Positions 20,296 through 28,245 of a DNA stretch of 64,000 nt are shown here, in pieces; the first letter of the stretch is position 1, and each line of letters begins with the position of its first letter. Position numbers and translations under genes: made by a program. The notes beneath the pieces were generated by a model. The model was not told where the DNA came from and did not search any database. It saw only the letters and a program-made list of their open reading frames with translations. Source of the DNA: Shiella aurantiaca (lineage in GTDB: Bacteria; Bacteroidota; Bacteroidia; Cytophagales; Cyclobacteriaceae); assembly GCA_030412945.1 (NCBI GenBank), contig JAUHJS010000003.1:435507-499506 (forward strand). The letters run 5' to 3'.

Positions 20296-20715
20296 ATGAA
20301 AAGAACACTTTTACTTTCCTTCTTGATGATGCTTTTCGTTTCATCAGTATCATTTGCTTCTGATTCAAACAAGTACCGTGTAAACGATGCAGCTGTTGAA
20401 ACGGCTTTCGAAGCTGGCGTACAAGTTAATGCTTTCGACATGATGAATGCCGATGTATTGGGTCTTAACGGAGGCGCTTCTCTTTCAGCCGATCCTAATC
20501 CTTGGGTAGCTTTTGCTCTAGCTTGGGTAGTAGGTAGTCTTGGAATTCACAGAGTATACCTAGGTGGTAAAGGTAGCTTAATTGCTATTTATATCTTAAC
20601 CTGCGGTGGTATCTTCGGTATTGTTCCTTTGATTGACTGGATCGTTCTTTTGGTGGGTGCAATCAACAACGACATCAGCAAGTACGTGGACAACGACAAA
20701 TTCTTTATGTGGTAA
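20296..20715 (+). CDS. Signal-peptide TM2-domain membrane protein
   Basis: 139 residues. A signal peptide (1 to about 21, ending SVSFA) is followed by a short linker and a TM2 domain: PNPWVAFALAWVVGSLGIHRVYLGGKG, then a GG turn and a second hydrophobic helix ending in DWIVLLVGAINN. TM2 proteins have two helices joined by a short turn; bacterial function is not established. It is divergent from the TPR gene and convergent with an operon whose last two products also carry a PGxGxxYxG membrane motif, which may point to related roles. Confidence 0.88.
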   Translation: MKRTLLLSFLMMLFVSSVSFASDSNKYRVNDAAVETAFEAGVQVNAFDMMNADVLGLNGGASLSADPNPWVAFALAWVVGSLGIHRVYLGGKGSLIAIYILTCGGIFGIVPLIDWIVLLVGAINNDISKYVDNDKFFMW

Positions 20716-20733
20716 TAAATACCATCAATCAAT

Positions 20734-20763
20734 AAAAAAGGGGAAGTTTACTTCCCCTTTTTT
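20734..20763. terminator. Bidirectional terminator overlapping a stop codon
   Basis: AAAAAAGGGGAAG and its complement enclose loop TTTA, with T runs on both strands. The loop contains the stop codon (20748-20750) of the minus-strand gene, whose last codons form one arm. Confidence 0.9.
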
Positions 20764-21614
20764 ATTGACTTTTGCTGAACCGATTCCACTATAATTCGGG
20801 ACAAGGGCTCATTAAATTCAGTTAGGCGCTTCGCATTGGTTTGTTCCGCCAGATAGCCTGCATGCCGTGCCCCTCCGGTATAAAAGGTATAGAATAAGCC
20901 AATTCCGGTAAAAGCCCCGGAAAAGAAATAGCCGGTATAGAAATTATAAAGACCAAAGCCTACAAATGCCGCCTGAATACCGCCCGATACCAATGCTTTA
21001 CCCGGATAACCAGCATACCACTGACCAATACCGGGTAAGTAATGCGAAATGGAAACGGCTTTTTCAGAATCCTTCAAGCGGGGGAGTGGATGGGTTTCAA
21101 AATAGCGGGCATCTTCATAATTAAGCGTATATAAAGCAGCGAAGCGATTGAACTTTTCTTTGGCCTCCTCCCATTCCTGTAACTGCAAATGAGTAAGGAT
21201 TTCCAAGTAAAGATTTTGATTAGCTAAGTATGTTCCCTCGAAATAATAAGCATTTTCTAGTAAATAGCTTTGGGTCTTTTTGTAATCCTTTAGTAAGTAA
21301 TTGTAATAGGCCAAACGTGTATAGACAGCGCTCCGTATCGAATCATTTCCTCCGTACAGATTACCTCTCAGCAAAGTCTCAATTGCTTCGGACAGGCGAT
21401 TACTCTGGTGAAAAAGTGTAGCTTTTTGCATCAGAAGCGTATTTCTTTCATCCACAGAAAGTTCTTCGGTGTATAGGCGGTATTCTAAACTCAGTAAGTG
21501 AAAATCTACTGAGTCGCTTTCCGAACTGGCCAGTGCCTTATTGCCTAAAAATAGCCCTGAGAGGCATATGCATACTAAAAAGAATCTTCTGGTCAATTGC
21601 TTCATTTTTTTCAT
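20748..21614 (-). CDS. TPR plus DUF5683-like membrane protein (second copy)
   Basis: About 288 residues from the ATG at 21614 (in-frame ATGs also at 21632 and 21605). Signal peptide (RRFFLVCICLSGLFLGNKALA), a helical TPR-like middle with alternating leucines, then a C-terminal membrane region with LPGIGQWYAGYPGKALVSGG followed by Gly/Phe/Tyr-rich helices. This C-terminal pattern resembles the DUF5683/TM2-like PGxGxxYxG hairpin. It overlaps the preceding gene by about 77 bases with the chosen start, longer than usual. The product of the preceding gene has the same two-part architecture, so the pair are likely distant paralogues. No function known. Confidence 0.75.
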   Translation of the reverse strand: MKKMKQLTRRFFLVCICLSGLFLGNKALASSESDSVDFHLLSLEYRLYTEELSVDERNTLLMQKATLFHQSNRLSEAIETLLRGNLYGGNDSIRSAVYTRLAYYNYLLKDYKKTQSYLLENAYYFEGTYLANQNLYLEILTHLQLQEWEEAKEKFNRFAALYTLNYEDARYFETHPLPRLKDSEKAVSISHYLPGIGQWYAGYPGKALVSGGIQAAFVGFGLYNFYTGYFFSGAFTGIGLFYTFYTGGARHAGYLAEQTNAKRLTEFNEPLSRIIVESVQQKSIKKGK

Positions 21615-22419
21615 TTCGGGTAATTCTAACATTCACCATGCTTCCGGCAATATTGGCTACATATAGGCTGCTCAGTAAAGTGCCATATGCAATAAATCGT
21701 ACCGACTCGGGACCGGATTTTTGATAAGCTTCATAGGTTTGTGCGCCCATTATGCCTATTATCATCAAACTCATAATTCCTTGTCCCCAGCGGCCATTGT
21801 AAACACGGCCTGCCCCAGGCACTACGGCTGACAGCATGCCTGCCACCCAAGGTTTTTTGTTTTTCTGAGTTTTCAAATCCAGATAAATACTATTCAAATC
21901 GGCCTGATACGGGCTTAAGGCATAGTAGTTCTGGGTAAATGAATTAGCGCGCTTTTCAAATGCCGAAAGGTTTCTTTGCAATAAATCGGTGCCACTTAGT
22001 TCAAATTGTTGCAATTCCTGCAAAAGGTCATTCGAAAATACCTGCTTTTCTAGTAGGGGATACAGGGCTGAATCGGGTCGGGCAAATTGGGTATTGAAGT
22101 AATGGAAGAATACAGCTTCGGAATAGCCCGAGCTGTGAATACTTACCTGCTGGTAGTAGTGTGATGATAAATCAAGCTGTTGCTTATCGTAATACAAACG
22201 TCCCAAAAGCCATGAGGCACTGTCTTGAATCGTCAATTCCGATTGCTGTTCCAGTACACTTTTGAGCAGATAAATCGCCTCGGTACTTTGTTTTTGGGCA
22301 ATAAGGTAATTGGCGAACGCAAATTGTTTGGCGGGTTCTTCCGATTGCCATTGGGCCAATCCTTGAAATGAGAAAGTAACAAAATATAATAATGCGGCAA
22401 TCCGCAAGCAGTGCTTCAT
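21538..22419 (-). CDS. TPR plus DUF5683-like membrane protein (first copy)
   Basis: 293 residues from the ATG at 22419, which shares its A with the TGA of the yidD-like gene (TGATG). The signal peptide ends near FQGLAQ. A TPR-like region (LIAQKQSTEAIYLLKSVLEQ, SASWLLGRLYYDKQQLDLSSHYY) precedes a membrane module with KPWVAGMLSAVVPGAGRVYNG and two following hydrophobic helices. The PGAGxxYNGxxxxG motif is the DUF5683 signature in Bacteroidota. Translational coupling to the YidD-like and LolA-like genes suggests a joint role in the envelope. Confidence 0.8.
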   Translation of the reverse strand: MKHCLRIAALLYFVTFSFQGLAQWQSEEPAKQFAFANYLIAQKQSTEAIYLLKSVLEQQSELTIQDSASWLLGRLYYDKQQLDLSSHYYQQVSIHSSGYSEAVFFHYFNTQFARPDSALYPLLEKQVFSNDLLQELQQFELSGTDLLQRNLSAFEKRANSFTQNYYALSPYQADLNSIYLDLKTQKNKKPWVAGMLSAVVPGAGRVYNGRWGQGIMSLMIIGIMGAQTYEAYQKSGPESVRFIAYGTLLSSLYVANIAGSMVNVRITRNEKNEAIDQKILFSMHMPLRAIFRQ

Positions 22420-22853
22420 CAATGATAATCGCTAATGGTTTCTCGTATTCTTCCCTCAGCAGAATAGCGCAATGGGCTCGATTCAGCATGATGCACGCGG
22501 TTACATCGGGTGATTCGGTCTAGGCTTAGCAATCCTCCTTTAAGCACACCAAATTCTTGAACCAGCACCGAACTAAAGCGGGAGCAGGATACTTCATAGA
22601 TGCAGTTGCTGGCAATTTGAGGTGAAATAAGGCCTTGGTAAAATCCCAAACTCCCTCTGTACAACCAATAAAAAGGATTGACAGCCTGTATGGGTTTGAT
22701 GTGCACTTTTTGTGCACGTACCAGGCCTTCTTCCTTTGGTTGAAGCTGATTGATTTCCCATGCGGAAAGCTGTGCCTGACTCAAAAAGGGCAATAACACC
22801 AATCCGATGAACCAAAAGAGCTTATTTAACGGGGTTGGTAAGCACTTTAGCAT
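22419..22853 (-). CDS. yidD: YidD-like membrane protein insertion efficiency factor
   Basis: 144 residues. The core (about 58-117) matches YidD/DUF37: LYRGSLGFYQGLISPQIASNC, a Cys pair around YEVSCSRFSSVLVQEFG, then LKGGLLSLDRITRCN. YidD helps YidC insert inner-membrane proteins. Unlike the usual short cytoplasmic YidD of 70-90 residues, this one has an N-terminal hydrophobic segment ending LPFLSQAQ that looks like a signal peptide, which would put the domain in the periplasm. It overlaps the LolA-like gene by 32 bases and the next gene by one base. Confidence 0.85.
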   Translation of the reverse strand: MLKCLPTPLNKLFWFIGLVLLPFLSQAQLSAWEINQLQPKEEGLVRAQKVHIKPIQAVNPFYWLYRGSLGFYQGLISPQIASNCIYEVSCSRFSSVLVQEFGVLKGGLLSLDRITRCNRVHHAESSPLRYSAEGRIRETISDYH

Positions 22854-23547
22854 TAGCTGGGATTTTGAAATTGAGGTATTGCTGATCTACTTCTTCATTG
22901 AAAGTGAAGTTGTTATAGGTGGTTTTGGTAAGAACTGAATCTTTCTCACTGCGATAGGAGATTTCTGTTACGGCTGTGGGGAAGTCAACTCCTTTCAAGT
23001 CGATATAGCTGTAGAAATACACTTTTTTGATGATTTGCCCGCTCGGTAGGGAATAGCTCATAAATATTGGGTTGGCCTTATCGTGTACGAGTTCTACCGT
23101 ACCCAGCTGCTTGGCTATTTGCATGGGTGGGGTCCAACGCGTGATTTTCACCCCATCTTCAAAAACGGTTTCTTTCAAAACAAAACCAGAGCTGCTCAGG
23201 CCCATATCAGCCTTTTTATTGCTTAAGAAATAGTAGAGCTGATTCGATTCGGTGCTGTAGAGGTAATTGTTCTCAGAGATTACCGAATTTTGGTCAAAGT
23301 TATATATCGTAAGTTCGCCTTTGCTCGTATTGCTTACCAGGGTTTTGTAGGGCGCTTGCATAAGCGTCACCATCTTACCTTCTGAAGAATAATATAAGTC
23401 GGCCTCCATAGAAGTGGTATAACCATTGGTGGCCGTGCGCTTAAGCATGTGCATCTGCACCAATTGGTGTGGCCCTTGGATAAACCCACTACTCATCCAA
23501 AAGATACTAAGTAGACAAAGGCATTTAAAAATGTAGGAAAACTTCAT
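22822..23547 (-). CDS. LolA-like periplasmic protein
   Basis: 241 residues with signal peptide (FKCLCLLSIFWMSSGFIQG). The remainder is beta-rich with the LolA-like succession seen in Bacteroidota homologues: SSEGKMVTLMQAPYKTLVSN, then a YNFDQNSV strand, an internal YLYSTESNQLYYFL stretch, and a final FTFNEEVDQQYLNFKIPANAKVL. LolA proteins carry lipoproteins across the periplasm in a hydrophobic half-barrel. It is the first gene of a tightly overlapping four-gene operon. Sequence divergence makes the family call moderate; a different lipid- or lipoprotein-binding role is possible. Confidence 0.65.
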   Translation of the reverse strand: MKFSYIFKCLCLLSIFWMSSGFIQGPHQLVQMHMLKRTATNGYTTSMEADLYYSSEGKMVTLMQAPYKTLVSNTSKGELTIYNFDQNSVISENNYLYSTESNQLYYFLSNKKADMGLSSSGFVLKETVFEDGVKITRWTPPMQIAKQLGTVELVHDKANPIFMSYSLPSGQIIKKVYFYSYIDLKGVDFPTAVTEISYRSEKDSVLTKTTYNNFTFNEEVDQQYLNFKIPANAKVLTNPVK

Positions 23548-23654
23548 TGATTGTTAACTTATGGTAACCTGAAATCAAAACTAAGAAAAAGGAGGATAAA
23601 TCCTTACATTTGCAACCGCAACACTTGTACCACTTTTAAAAATAAAGACCCAGC

Positions 23655-24164
23655 ATGGCGATGAATAACTGGTTTGTTTGCAAAATTAAATACGCAAAAG
23701 AAGATGAATATGGTCGTTTGAAAAATGTAAACGAACCCTATTTGGTTGATGCAATGAGTTTTACGGAGGCAGAAGCCCGCATGTATGAAGAACTTGGCAC
23801 CCTTATTCGTGGGGAAATGCAGGTTAGCAGTATGTCTAAAGCCAATATTTCAGAGGTTTTTCGGTATGAGGACAGCGATACGTGGTTCAAATGCAAGATT
23901 ACCTATGTAATTACCGATGGCGATAGCGCTATGGAAAAAAAGGTAACCAATTACTTTTTAGTATCGGCCCACGATGTAAAGCAAGCCTACGAACGCATTT
24001 ATGAAAGTCTTAATAATATGCTGGTTAGCTTTGAGGTGCCTGATGTGGTGAAAAGCCCCATTGTAGAGGTTTTTGAGTTTATCGGTAGCGATGAACGCGA
24101 AGCGGCTGTGCCGAAAGGATTTACTCCTTTGAGTGAATTGCAAGAAAAAGAAATAGAGGAATAG
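23655..24164 (+). CDS. DUF4494 domain protein
   Basis: 169 residues, no signal or membrane segment. It starts with WFVCKIKYAKEDEYGRLKNVNEPYLVDAMSFTEAEAR and holds a second similar half, WFKCKITYVITDGDSAMEKKVTNYFLVSAHDVKQAYER, so the domain is an internal duplication of about 75 residues. It matches DUF4494, a family confined as far as I know to Bacteroidota and of unknown function. A TACATTTG -7-like box lies at 23605-23612. A terminator follows immediately. Confidence 0.88.
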   Translation: MAMNNWFVCKIKYAKEDEYGRLKNVNEPYLVDAMSFTEAEARMYEELGTLIRGEMQVSSMSKANISEVFRYEDSDTWFKCKITYVITDGDSAMEKKVTNYFLVSAHDVKQAYERIYESLNNMLVSFEVPDVVKSPIVEVFEFIGSDEREAAVPKGFTPLSELQEKEIEE

Positions 24165-24165
24165 G

Positions 24166-24199
24166 AAAAAGACGAGATTATAGCAATCTCGTCTTTTTT
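24166..24199. terminator. Bidirectional terminator between DUF4494 and the copper operon
   Basis: Inverted repeat AAAAAGACGAGATT / AATCTCGTCTTTTT with loop ATAGC and T runs on both strands, between convergent genes. Confidence 0.9.
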
Positions 24200-24207
24200 A
24201 TTTGTGC

Positions 24208-25092
24208 CTATTTAAGCAATCGTACAGAAAGATTAATCTGAACAGCCGGTTTTGACTGTACTTGTCCTTGAAAAAGAGATTGCCAAATCGGAAACTTAGC
24301 AAAAGCTCCTAATCTGAATCGCTCACTCTCAAGAGAAAATCCTCCTTGTCCACCCATCAGACTACCTTGGGTTTCGAAAATCTCAGTGCCTTTCTCTCGG
24401 TTGTATCCATAATGTTCTACAAATCCCCCCACATCAATAATCTTAGATAAGGAGTTTTGAGATAGATTTTTATAGACCCTCAGGGTACTTTGCAATTGAT
24501 TTCCAAATCTATAATTGAGCCTATTTTCTCCATTAATAGTATAACCAAGATCTAGGGCAAGGTTTATAGCATCCCAATTCCGCTCTAGGCTTGCATAAAG
24601 GGGGAAATCCCATGACCCACGACCTACCTGTAAGTTTGGATTGAGCCAGAGTCCATTTTGAATGGCGAGGTACTCACCTGTAGGCATTTTAACTCCACCT
24701 CCTAAATAAATTGAATAGGGGAGTTCACTGTTCAGCAGTGAAGTAAGTGAAAAGAATAGCATAGTGGAAACATCTCCTAGGCCTGAATTCATTATTTGTT
24801 CTTCGCCTGTAGATTGCTGGGTGTACATGTAGGGAATGTTAACCCGTACTTGCGACCACTTATTCCACTGCCAGCCAACCTTTAAGTCCATTCTTTGAAA
24901 ACTTTCTTGGCTAGAAGCGCCTGATGAAGGCCGAGTATGAAAAGCTCGGTAAGCATAGGCTATTCCGGCATATGTTCCACTTTGATGGCCACCGCCCACA
25001 TATCCTGCACTTACACCACAACCACAGGCATTGCATCCGTATGTGTTATAAACTGAAAGGCTCAGAAGAGCCAAAAGGATATATCGTATCAT
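24208..25092 (-). CDS. Outer-membrane beta-barrel protein with N-terminal CNACGCG motif
   Basis: 294 residues. A signal peptide (1-19) is followed at once by C20-N-A-C23-G-C25-G, a compact Cys cluster able to bind a thiophilic metal. The rest alternates short amphipathic strands (LKVGWQWNKWSQVRVNIPY, DVSTMLFFSLTSLL, LDLGYTINGENRL) and ends in a strand with a basic tail, typical of an outer-membrane barrel related to Bacteroidota 'transporter' porins. Its ATG overlaps the stop of the di-haem peroxidase gene by four bases (ATGA). It is the last gene of the MbnP/MbnH operon, so a role in copper uptake or export is the natural inference; the substrate is unproven. Confidence 0.75.
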   Translation of the reverse strand: MIRYILLALLSLSVYNTYGCNACGCGVSAGYVGGGHQSGTYAGIAYAYRAFHTRPSSGASSQESFQRMDLKVGWQWNKWSQVRVNIPYMYTQQSTGEEQIMNSGLGDVSTMLFFSLTSLLNSELPYSIYLGGGVKMPTGEYLAIQNGLWLNPNLQVGRGSWDFPLYASLERNWDAINLALDLGYTINGENRLNYRFGNQLQSTLRVYKNLSQNSLSKIIDVGGFVEHYGYNREKGTEIFETQGSLMGGQGGFSLESERFRLGAFAKFPIWQSLFQGQVQSKPAVQINLSVRLLK

Positions 25093-26138
25093 TTGGTGAA
25101 GTCGTCATTGGTTTCACTAAAGCGCTTATCGCGAATAAACTCATAGTCTGTGAGCGTTTCTAAGAAAGCGATGAGTTGCGTTTTTTCTATTTCACTGAGT
25201 GCAATCCCCGGTGTGTCTTCAGCCTGCAACAAAGGGTCTAAGGTTTCTGATGACTGAACACCAGTAGAATAGAAATCAAGCACTTGCCTAAGGGTTCTGA
25301 ACCGTCCATCGTGCATATAAGGGCCTGTTACGGCAATATTCCTTAAGCTAGGAACTTTGAACTTGCCCCTATCTGCTTCCGAAAGGGTGATTTCTTCTCT
25401 TCCCCGTTCAAAATCATGGTTAATGGGTAAGCCATTGTTTCGAAATGAAAAATCAGTCAAAAGCACTCCCGCATGGCAGGGGGAACATTTTTGTTCAAAT
25501 AGGGCTTGTCCTTTTAACTCATCATCCCAGAAACTCGCCTCTCCCAATTGTACCTTATCAAATTTTGATTGAGAGGAAATCATACTGTACATAAACTGTG
25601 ATAGAGCTTGTAGGAAACGCTGAGAGGTAATCTCAGCGTTTCCGAAGGCTTCCTCAAACCGAGTAGGATATTTCTCATCCTCCGCTAATTTGATCAAAAC
25701 ATTCTCAATCCTCTCATCCATTTCCACCGGACTATGAAGGGCATTGAGTGATGTAAGATCCAAATTAGGAACTCCGCCATCCCAGAAAAAGATGGGTTGC
25801 CAAGCCAGATTAAATAGCGGTAGCGCATTTCTTTTTCCGAGCTGGTCATTGATTCCATGACTTACATTGTGCCCATGATGGGTAAATGCATTGGACTGAA
25901 GATGGCAGCTTCCACAGGCTATGGTATTATTGGCCGATAATTTCGGTTCATAAAACAAATCACGACCTAAGAGGAAAATTTCTTCTTTGTACGGATTTGC
26001 GGAGAAATCATATACTGGGGAAGGGAAGTGATCAGGCAAATCGAGTCCCTTAACCATTTCTACAGGCGCTACCTCTGGCTTGTTACAGGCAGTGATGAAT
26101 ATCCAGACAACAAATAGTAAAGAATAGATACTGCGCAT
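25089..26138 (-). CDS. mbnH: MbnH-type di-haem cytochrome c peroxidase family lipoprotein
   Basis: 349 residues from the ATG at 26138, chosen because AAAGGA sits six bases before it and the encoded N terminus is a lipoprotein signal (lipobox ITAC, C18). Two c-type haem sites are visible: C75-G-S-C-H79 and C218-S-P-C-H222, with the family motif GPYMHDGRFRTLRQVLDFY near the C terminus. This is the CcpA/MauG superfamily. MbnH members, always beside MbnP, oxidise a Trp of MbnP to kynurenine via a bis-Fe(IV) state. The adjacent MbnP gene supports MbnH over an ordinary peroxidase. It begins 10 bases after mbnP. Confidence 0.85.
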   Translation of the reverse strand: MRSIYSLLFVVWIFITACNKPEVAPVEMVKGLDLPDHFPSPVYDFSANPYKEEIFLLGRDLFYEPKLSANNTIACGSCHLQSNAFTHHGHNVSHGINDQLGKRNALPLFNLAWQPIFFWDGGVPNLDLTSLNALHSPVEMDERIENVLIKLAEDEKYPTRFEEAFGNAEITSQRFLQALSQFMYSMISSQSKFDKVQLGEASFWDDELKGQALFEQKCSPCHAGVLLTDFSFRNNGLPINHDFERGREEITLSEADRGKFKVPSLRNIAVTGPYMHDGRFRTLRQVLDFYSTGVQSSETLDPLLQAEDTPGIALSEIEKTQLIAFLETLTDYEFIRDKRFSETNDDFTK

Positions 26139-26148
26139 GTCAGTTCCT

Positions 26149-26967
26149 TTAATTGTGGATATGATCCAAGGTAAATAGTTGTGTATAATTCTCCGCAATT
26201 ACGCTACTATAGGGATTAAACATAACGGTAGCATTTTCCTCCAGCGATACATCTTCCAAACCATCGAGCACCTTGAGTACATCTACAATGAGGTGAATCT
26301 TGGGTTGTTTTTCCTTCCTTACAATAGCACCCTCTCCATGGTGGATGCTTAAGTTGATATCCTTAAGATTATTGAGCGTAGCAGACTCATAGCCACCAAA
26401 GCCTCCGATATGGAAACGGAAGGCCCGCGTTCCGGTTGGATCTTCGGGAGCCTCAGAACTGATTCCTTCCATCATGAAAAATATGTATCCGCTATTCCAT
26501 GTCCAATACATGCCCTCATTTTGAGCCGGATCCAATACACCCGTCCGTTTTGAGATGTCAGAAACGCTTCTTAAGCTATCTACACCTATGGTGAAGGCAA
26601 TACCGGTATACGTATCCGCTGGGATGCTGTCGAGGGTGATAAGGCATGTTTCGGGTGTATGGTTTCGAATCAAGAAGTAGGACTTTTCTTGTGGGACAAC
26701 AAAGGTGCTTCCATCTTCTTTACTAAGGATAATATTACTCACATAATAATTTAACGTACTTACGCTAAAGGTTTCTCCGTTAGCACGCTGGTATTCGTTA
26801 TCCAAATCAAAAGGTGAACCTCCTACCAGATGTTCGAATTCTATACTAAGACTTCCGACTTCATTGGGTTCGGGTTCAAGGTTATCAGTATTGGTACAAG
26901 AGAGAAAAAAGAAAGCCATGGATAAAGCCACTAAATATGGGCTTACCCTTTTATATAAAGTATACAT
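26149..26967 (-). CDS. mbnP: MbnP-family copper-binding lipoprotein
   Basis: 272 residues with a lipoprotein signal (FFFLSC, C24). The body matches the MbnP family: LSIEFEHLVGGSPFDLD, the FSVSTLNYYVSNIILSKEDGS segment, then GMYWTWNSGYIFFMMEG with W155 and W157, followed by FRFHIGGFGG. In the Methylosinus trichosporium protein a Trp is converted to kynurenine by MbnH, making a copper(I) site; the WxW motif is the candidate here. The location beside the di-haem gene strongly supports the pairing. No methanobactin precursor or synthesis gene is visible, so this is the methanobactin-independent form found in many bacteria. Confidence 0.88.
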   Translation of the reverse strand: MYTLYKRVSPYLVALSMAFFFLSCTNTDNLEPEPNEVGSLSIEFEHLVGGSPFDLDNEYQRANGETFSVSTLNYYVSNIILSKEDGSTFVVPQEKSYFLIRNHTPETCLITLDSIPADTYTGIAFTIGVDSLRSVSDISKRTGVLDPAQNEGMYWTWNSGYIFFMMEGISSEAPEDPTGTRAFRFHIGGFGGYESATLNNLKDINLSIHHGEGAIVRKEKQPKIHLIVDVLKVLDGLEDVSLEENATVMFNPYSSVIAENYTQLFTLDHIHN

Positions 26968-27049
26968 AATGAAAATTTACTAATTCAGTGAATAAAAAAC
27001 TTTGCGTATTGAGGAATCAATAACGCAGTGAAAATGAAAAGATACAGAA

Positions 27050-27421
27050 TTATACAATTGGAGGGCGTTCGTCCACTTCCATAAAATAGGTGTATGGCTT
27101 ACACAAATATGCCTCTGAGTGCTCAGGGCTTACTTTGAAATAAGGGAGAGCAATTCGAAGATATGGAGTAGGAGGGTAGATGTTTATCTCTGAACTAATC
27201 AGAAATTTGGCCTCTTTAGCAGCTTTGTTACTTTCATACTCGGCCAAGGTTTTCATAAAATAACATTGACCATTACACGCCAATTCCGGACGATTTTTGT
27301 TTACACAAAACAGGCGGGTGATTTCTTCTTGATTGAATTTGAAATAAACAAAAATACCCAATCTCCCTGCATTGTGCACGGTGAGACTTACAAATAGAAG
27401 AATGGCAATGGCTGTTCTCAC
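27050..27421 (-). CDS. Small membrane-anchored Cys-motif protein upstream of mbnP
   Basis: About 123 residues from a GTG at 27421 (a TTG at 27436 in the same frame is also possible; neither has a clear ribosome site). One hydrophobic segment near the N terminus (TAIAILLFVSLTV) is followed by C39, then ELAC49NGQC53YFMKTL, and a Pro/Tyr-rich C-terminal half with another Cys. The CNGxCYxxK motif recurs, as I recall, in short Bacteroidota proteins near copper-related genes; I could not check this. It is first in the operon, 82 bases before mbnP. A copper-binding or copper-sensing role is inference. Confidence 0.6.
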   Translation of the reverse strand: MRTAIAILLFVSLTVHNAGRLGIFVYFKFNQEEITRLFCVNKNRPELACNGQCYFMKTLAEYESNKAAKEAKFLISSEINIYPPTPYLRIALPYFKVSPEHSEAYLCKPYTYFMEVDERPPIV

Positions 27422-27435
27422 GGCATAAAAATACA

Positions 27436-27462
27436 AAAGGCTTCGATATTCTCGAAGCCTTT
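27436..27462 (-). terminator. Terminator after sdhB
   Basis: AAAGGCTTCGA / TCGAAGCCTTT with loop TATTC, followed on the minus strand by TTTTGTATTTTT. It separates the sdh operon from the copper operon and reaches the TTG alternative start of the next gene. Confidence 0.8.
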
Positions 27463-27466
27463 CTAT

Positions 27467-28216
27467 TTATACATTTTCCGAAGTCAGCTTAGCCGATAGA
27501 TATTCTCTATTCAATCGGGCTATATTGGTAAGACTGATTCCTTTAGGGCATTCAGCCTCACAAGCACCTGTATTGGTACAAGAACCAAATCCTTCCGCAT
27601 CCATTTGCGCCACCATCTTTTCTGCTCTTTCTTTTCTTTCTACCTGGCCTTGCGGAAGAAGTGCCAGTTGCGATACTTTAGCCGATACAAATAGCATGGC
27701 GGAAGCATTTTTACAAGCGGCCACACAAGCACCACAACCAATACATTCCGCAGATTCAAATGCCTCATCGGCAATCTTTTTAGGAATAGGTATTTCGTTA
27801 GCATCAGGCGTACCACCCGTATTTACTGATACATAACCGCCCGATTGAATGATTCTATCAAATGCCGAACGATCCACCACCAAATCCTTTACTACAGGGA
27901 AAGCCGCAGCTCTCCAAGGTTCAATAGTAATGGTTTCACCATCTTTAAAACTACGCATGTGTAGCTGGCAAGTGGTGGTTTGCTGAGGGCCATGTGGTTT
28001 TCCGTTGATGTACATGCTGCACATCCCGCAAATCCCTTCGCGGCAATCGTGGTCGAAATGGATAGGATCTTCACCCTGTACTTCCAATTTCTCGTTCAGC
28101 ACGTCCATCATCTCAAGGAAAGACATATCGGCTGATACATCACTTACCTGATAGGACTTAAAACCTCCCTTATCCTGGGTATTTTTTTGTCTCCAAACGT
28201 TCAGTGTAAGATTCAT
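27467..28216 (-). CDS. sdhB: Succinate dehydrogenase / fumarate reductase iron-sulfur subunit
   Basis: 249 residues. A plant-type [2Fe-2S] ligand set is visible in CREGICGMC plus a later Cys in TTTC; the C-terminal half has [11 protein letters not shown] and [15 protein letters not shown] for the other two clusters. The protein passes electrons from the flavoprotein to quinone through the membrane subunit. It is the third gene of sdhC-sdhA-sdhB, ending in a terminator. The length and Cys pattern match the B-type (five-helix cytochrome b) complexes of Bacteroidota. Confidence 0.95.
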   Translation of the reverse strand: MNLTLNVWRQKNTQDKGGFKSYQVSDVSADMSFLEMMDVLNEKLEVQGEDPIHFDHDCREGICGMCSMYINGKPHGPQQTTTCQLHMRSFKDGETITIEPWRAAAFPVVKDLVVDRSAFDRIIQSGGYVSVNTGGTPDANEIPIPKKIADEAFESAECIGCGACVAACKNASAMLFVSAKVSQLALLPQGQVERKERAEKMVAQMDAEGFGSCTNTGACEAECPKGISLTNIARLNREYLSAKLTSENV

Positions 28217-28245
28217 ATAAATAAGTTTTAAAGTCTGTAAATAAA

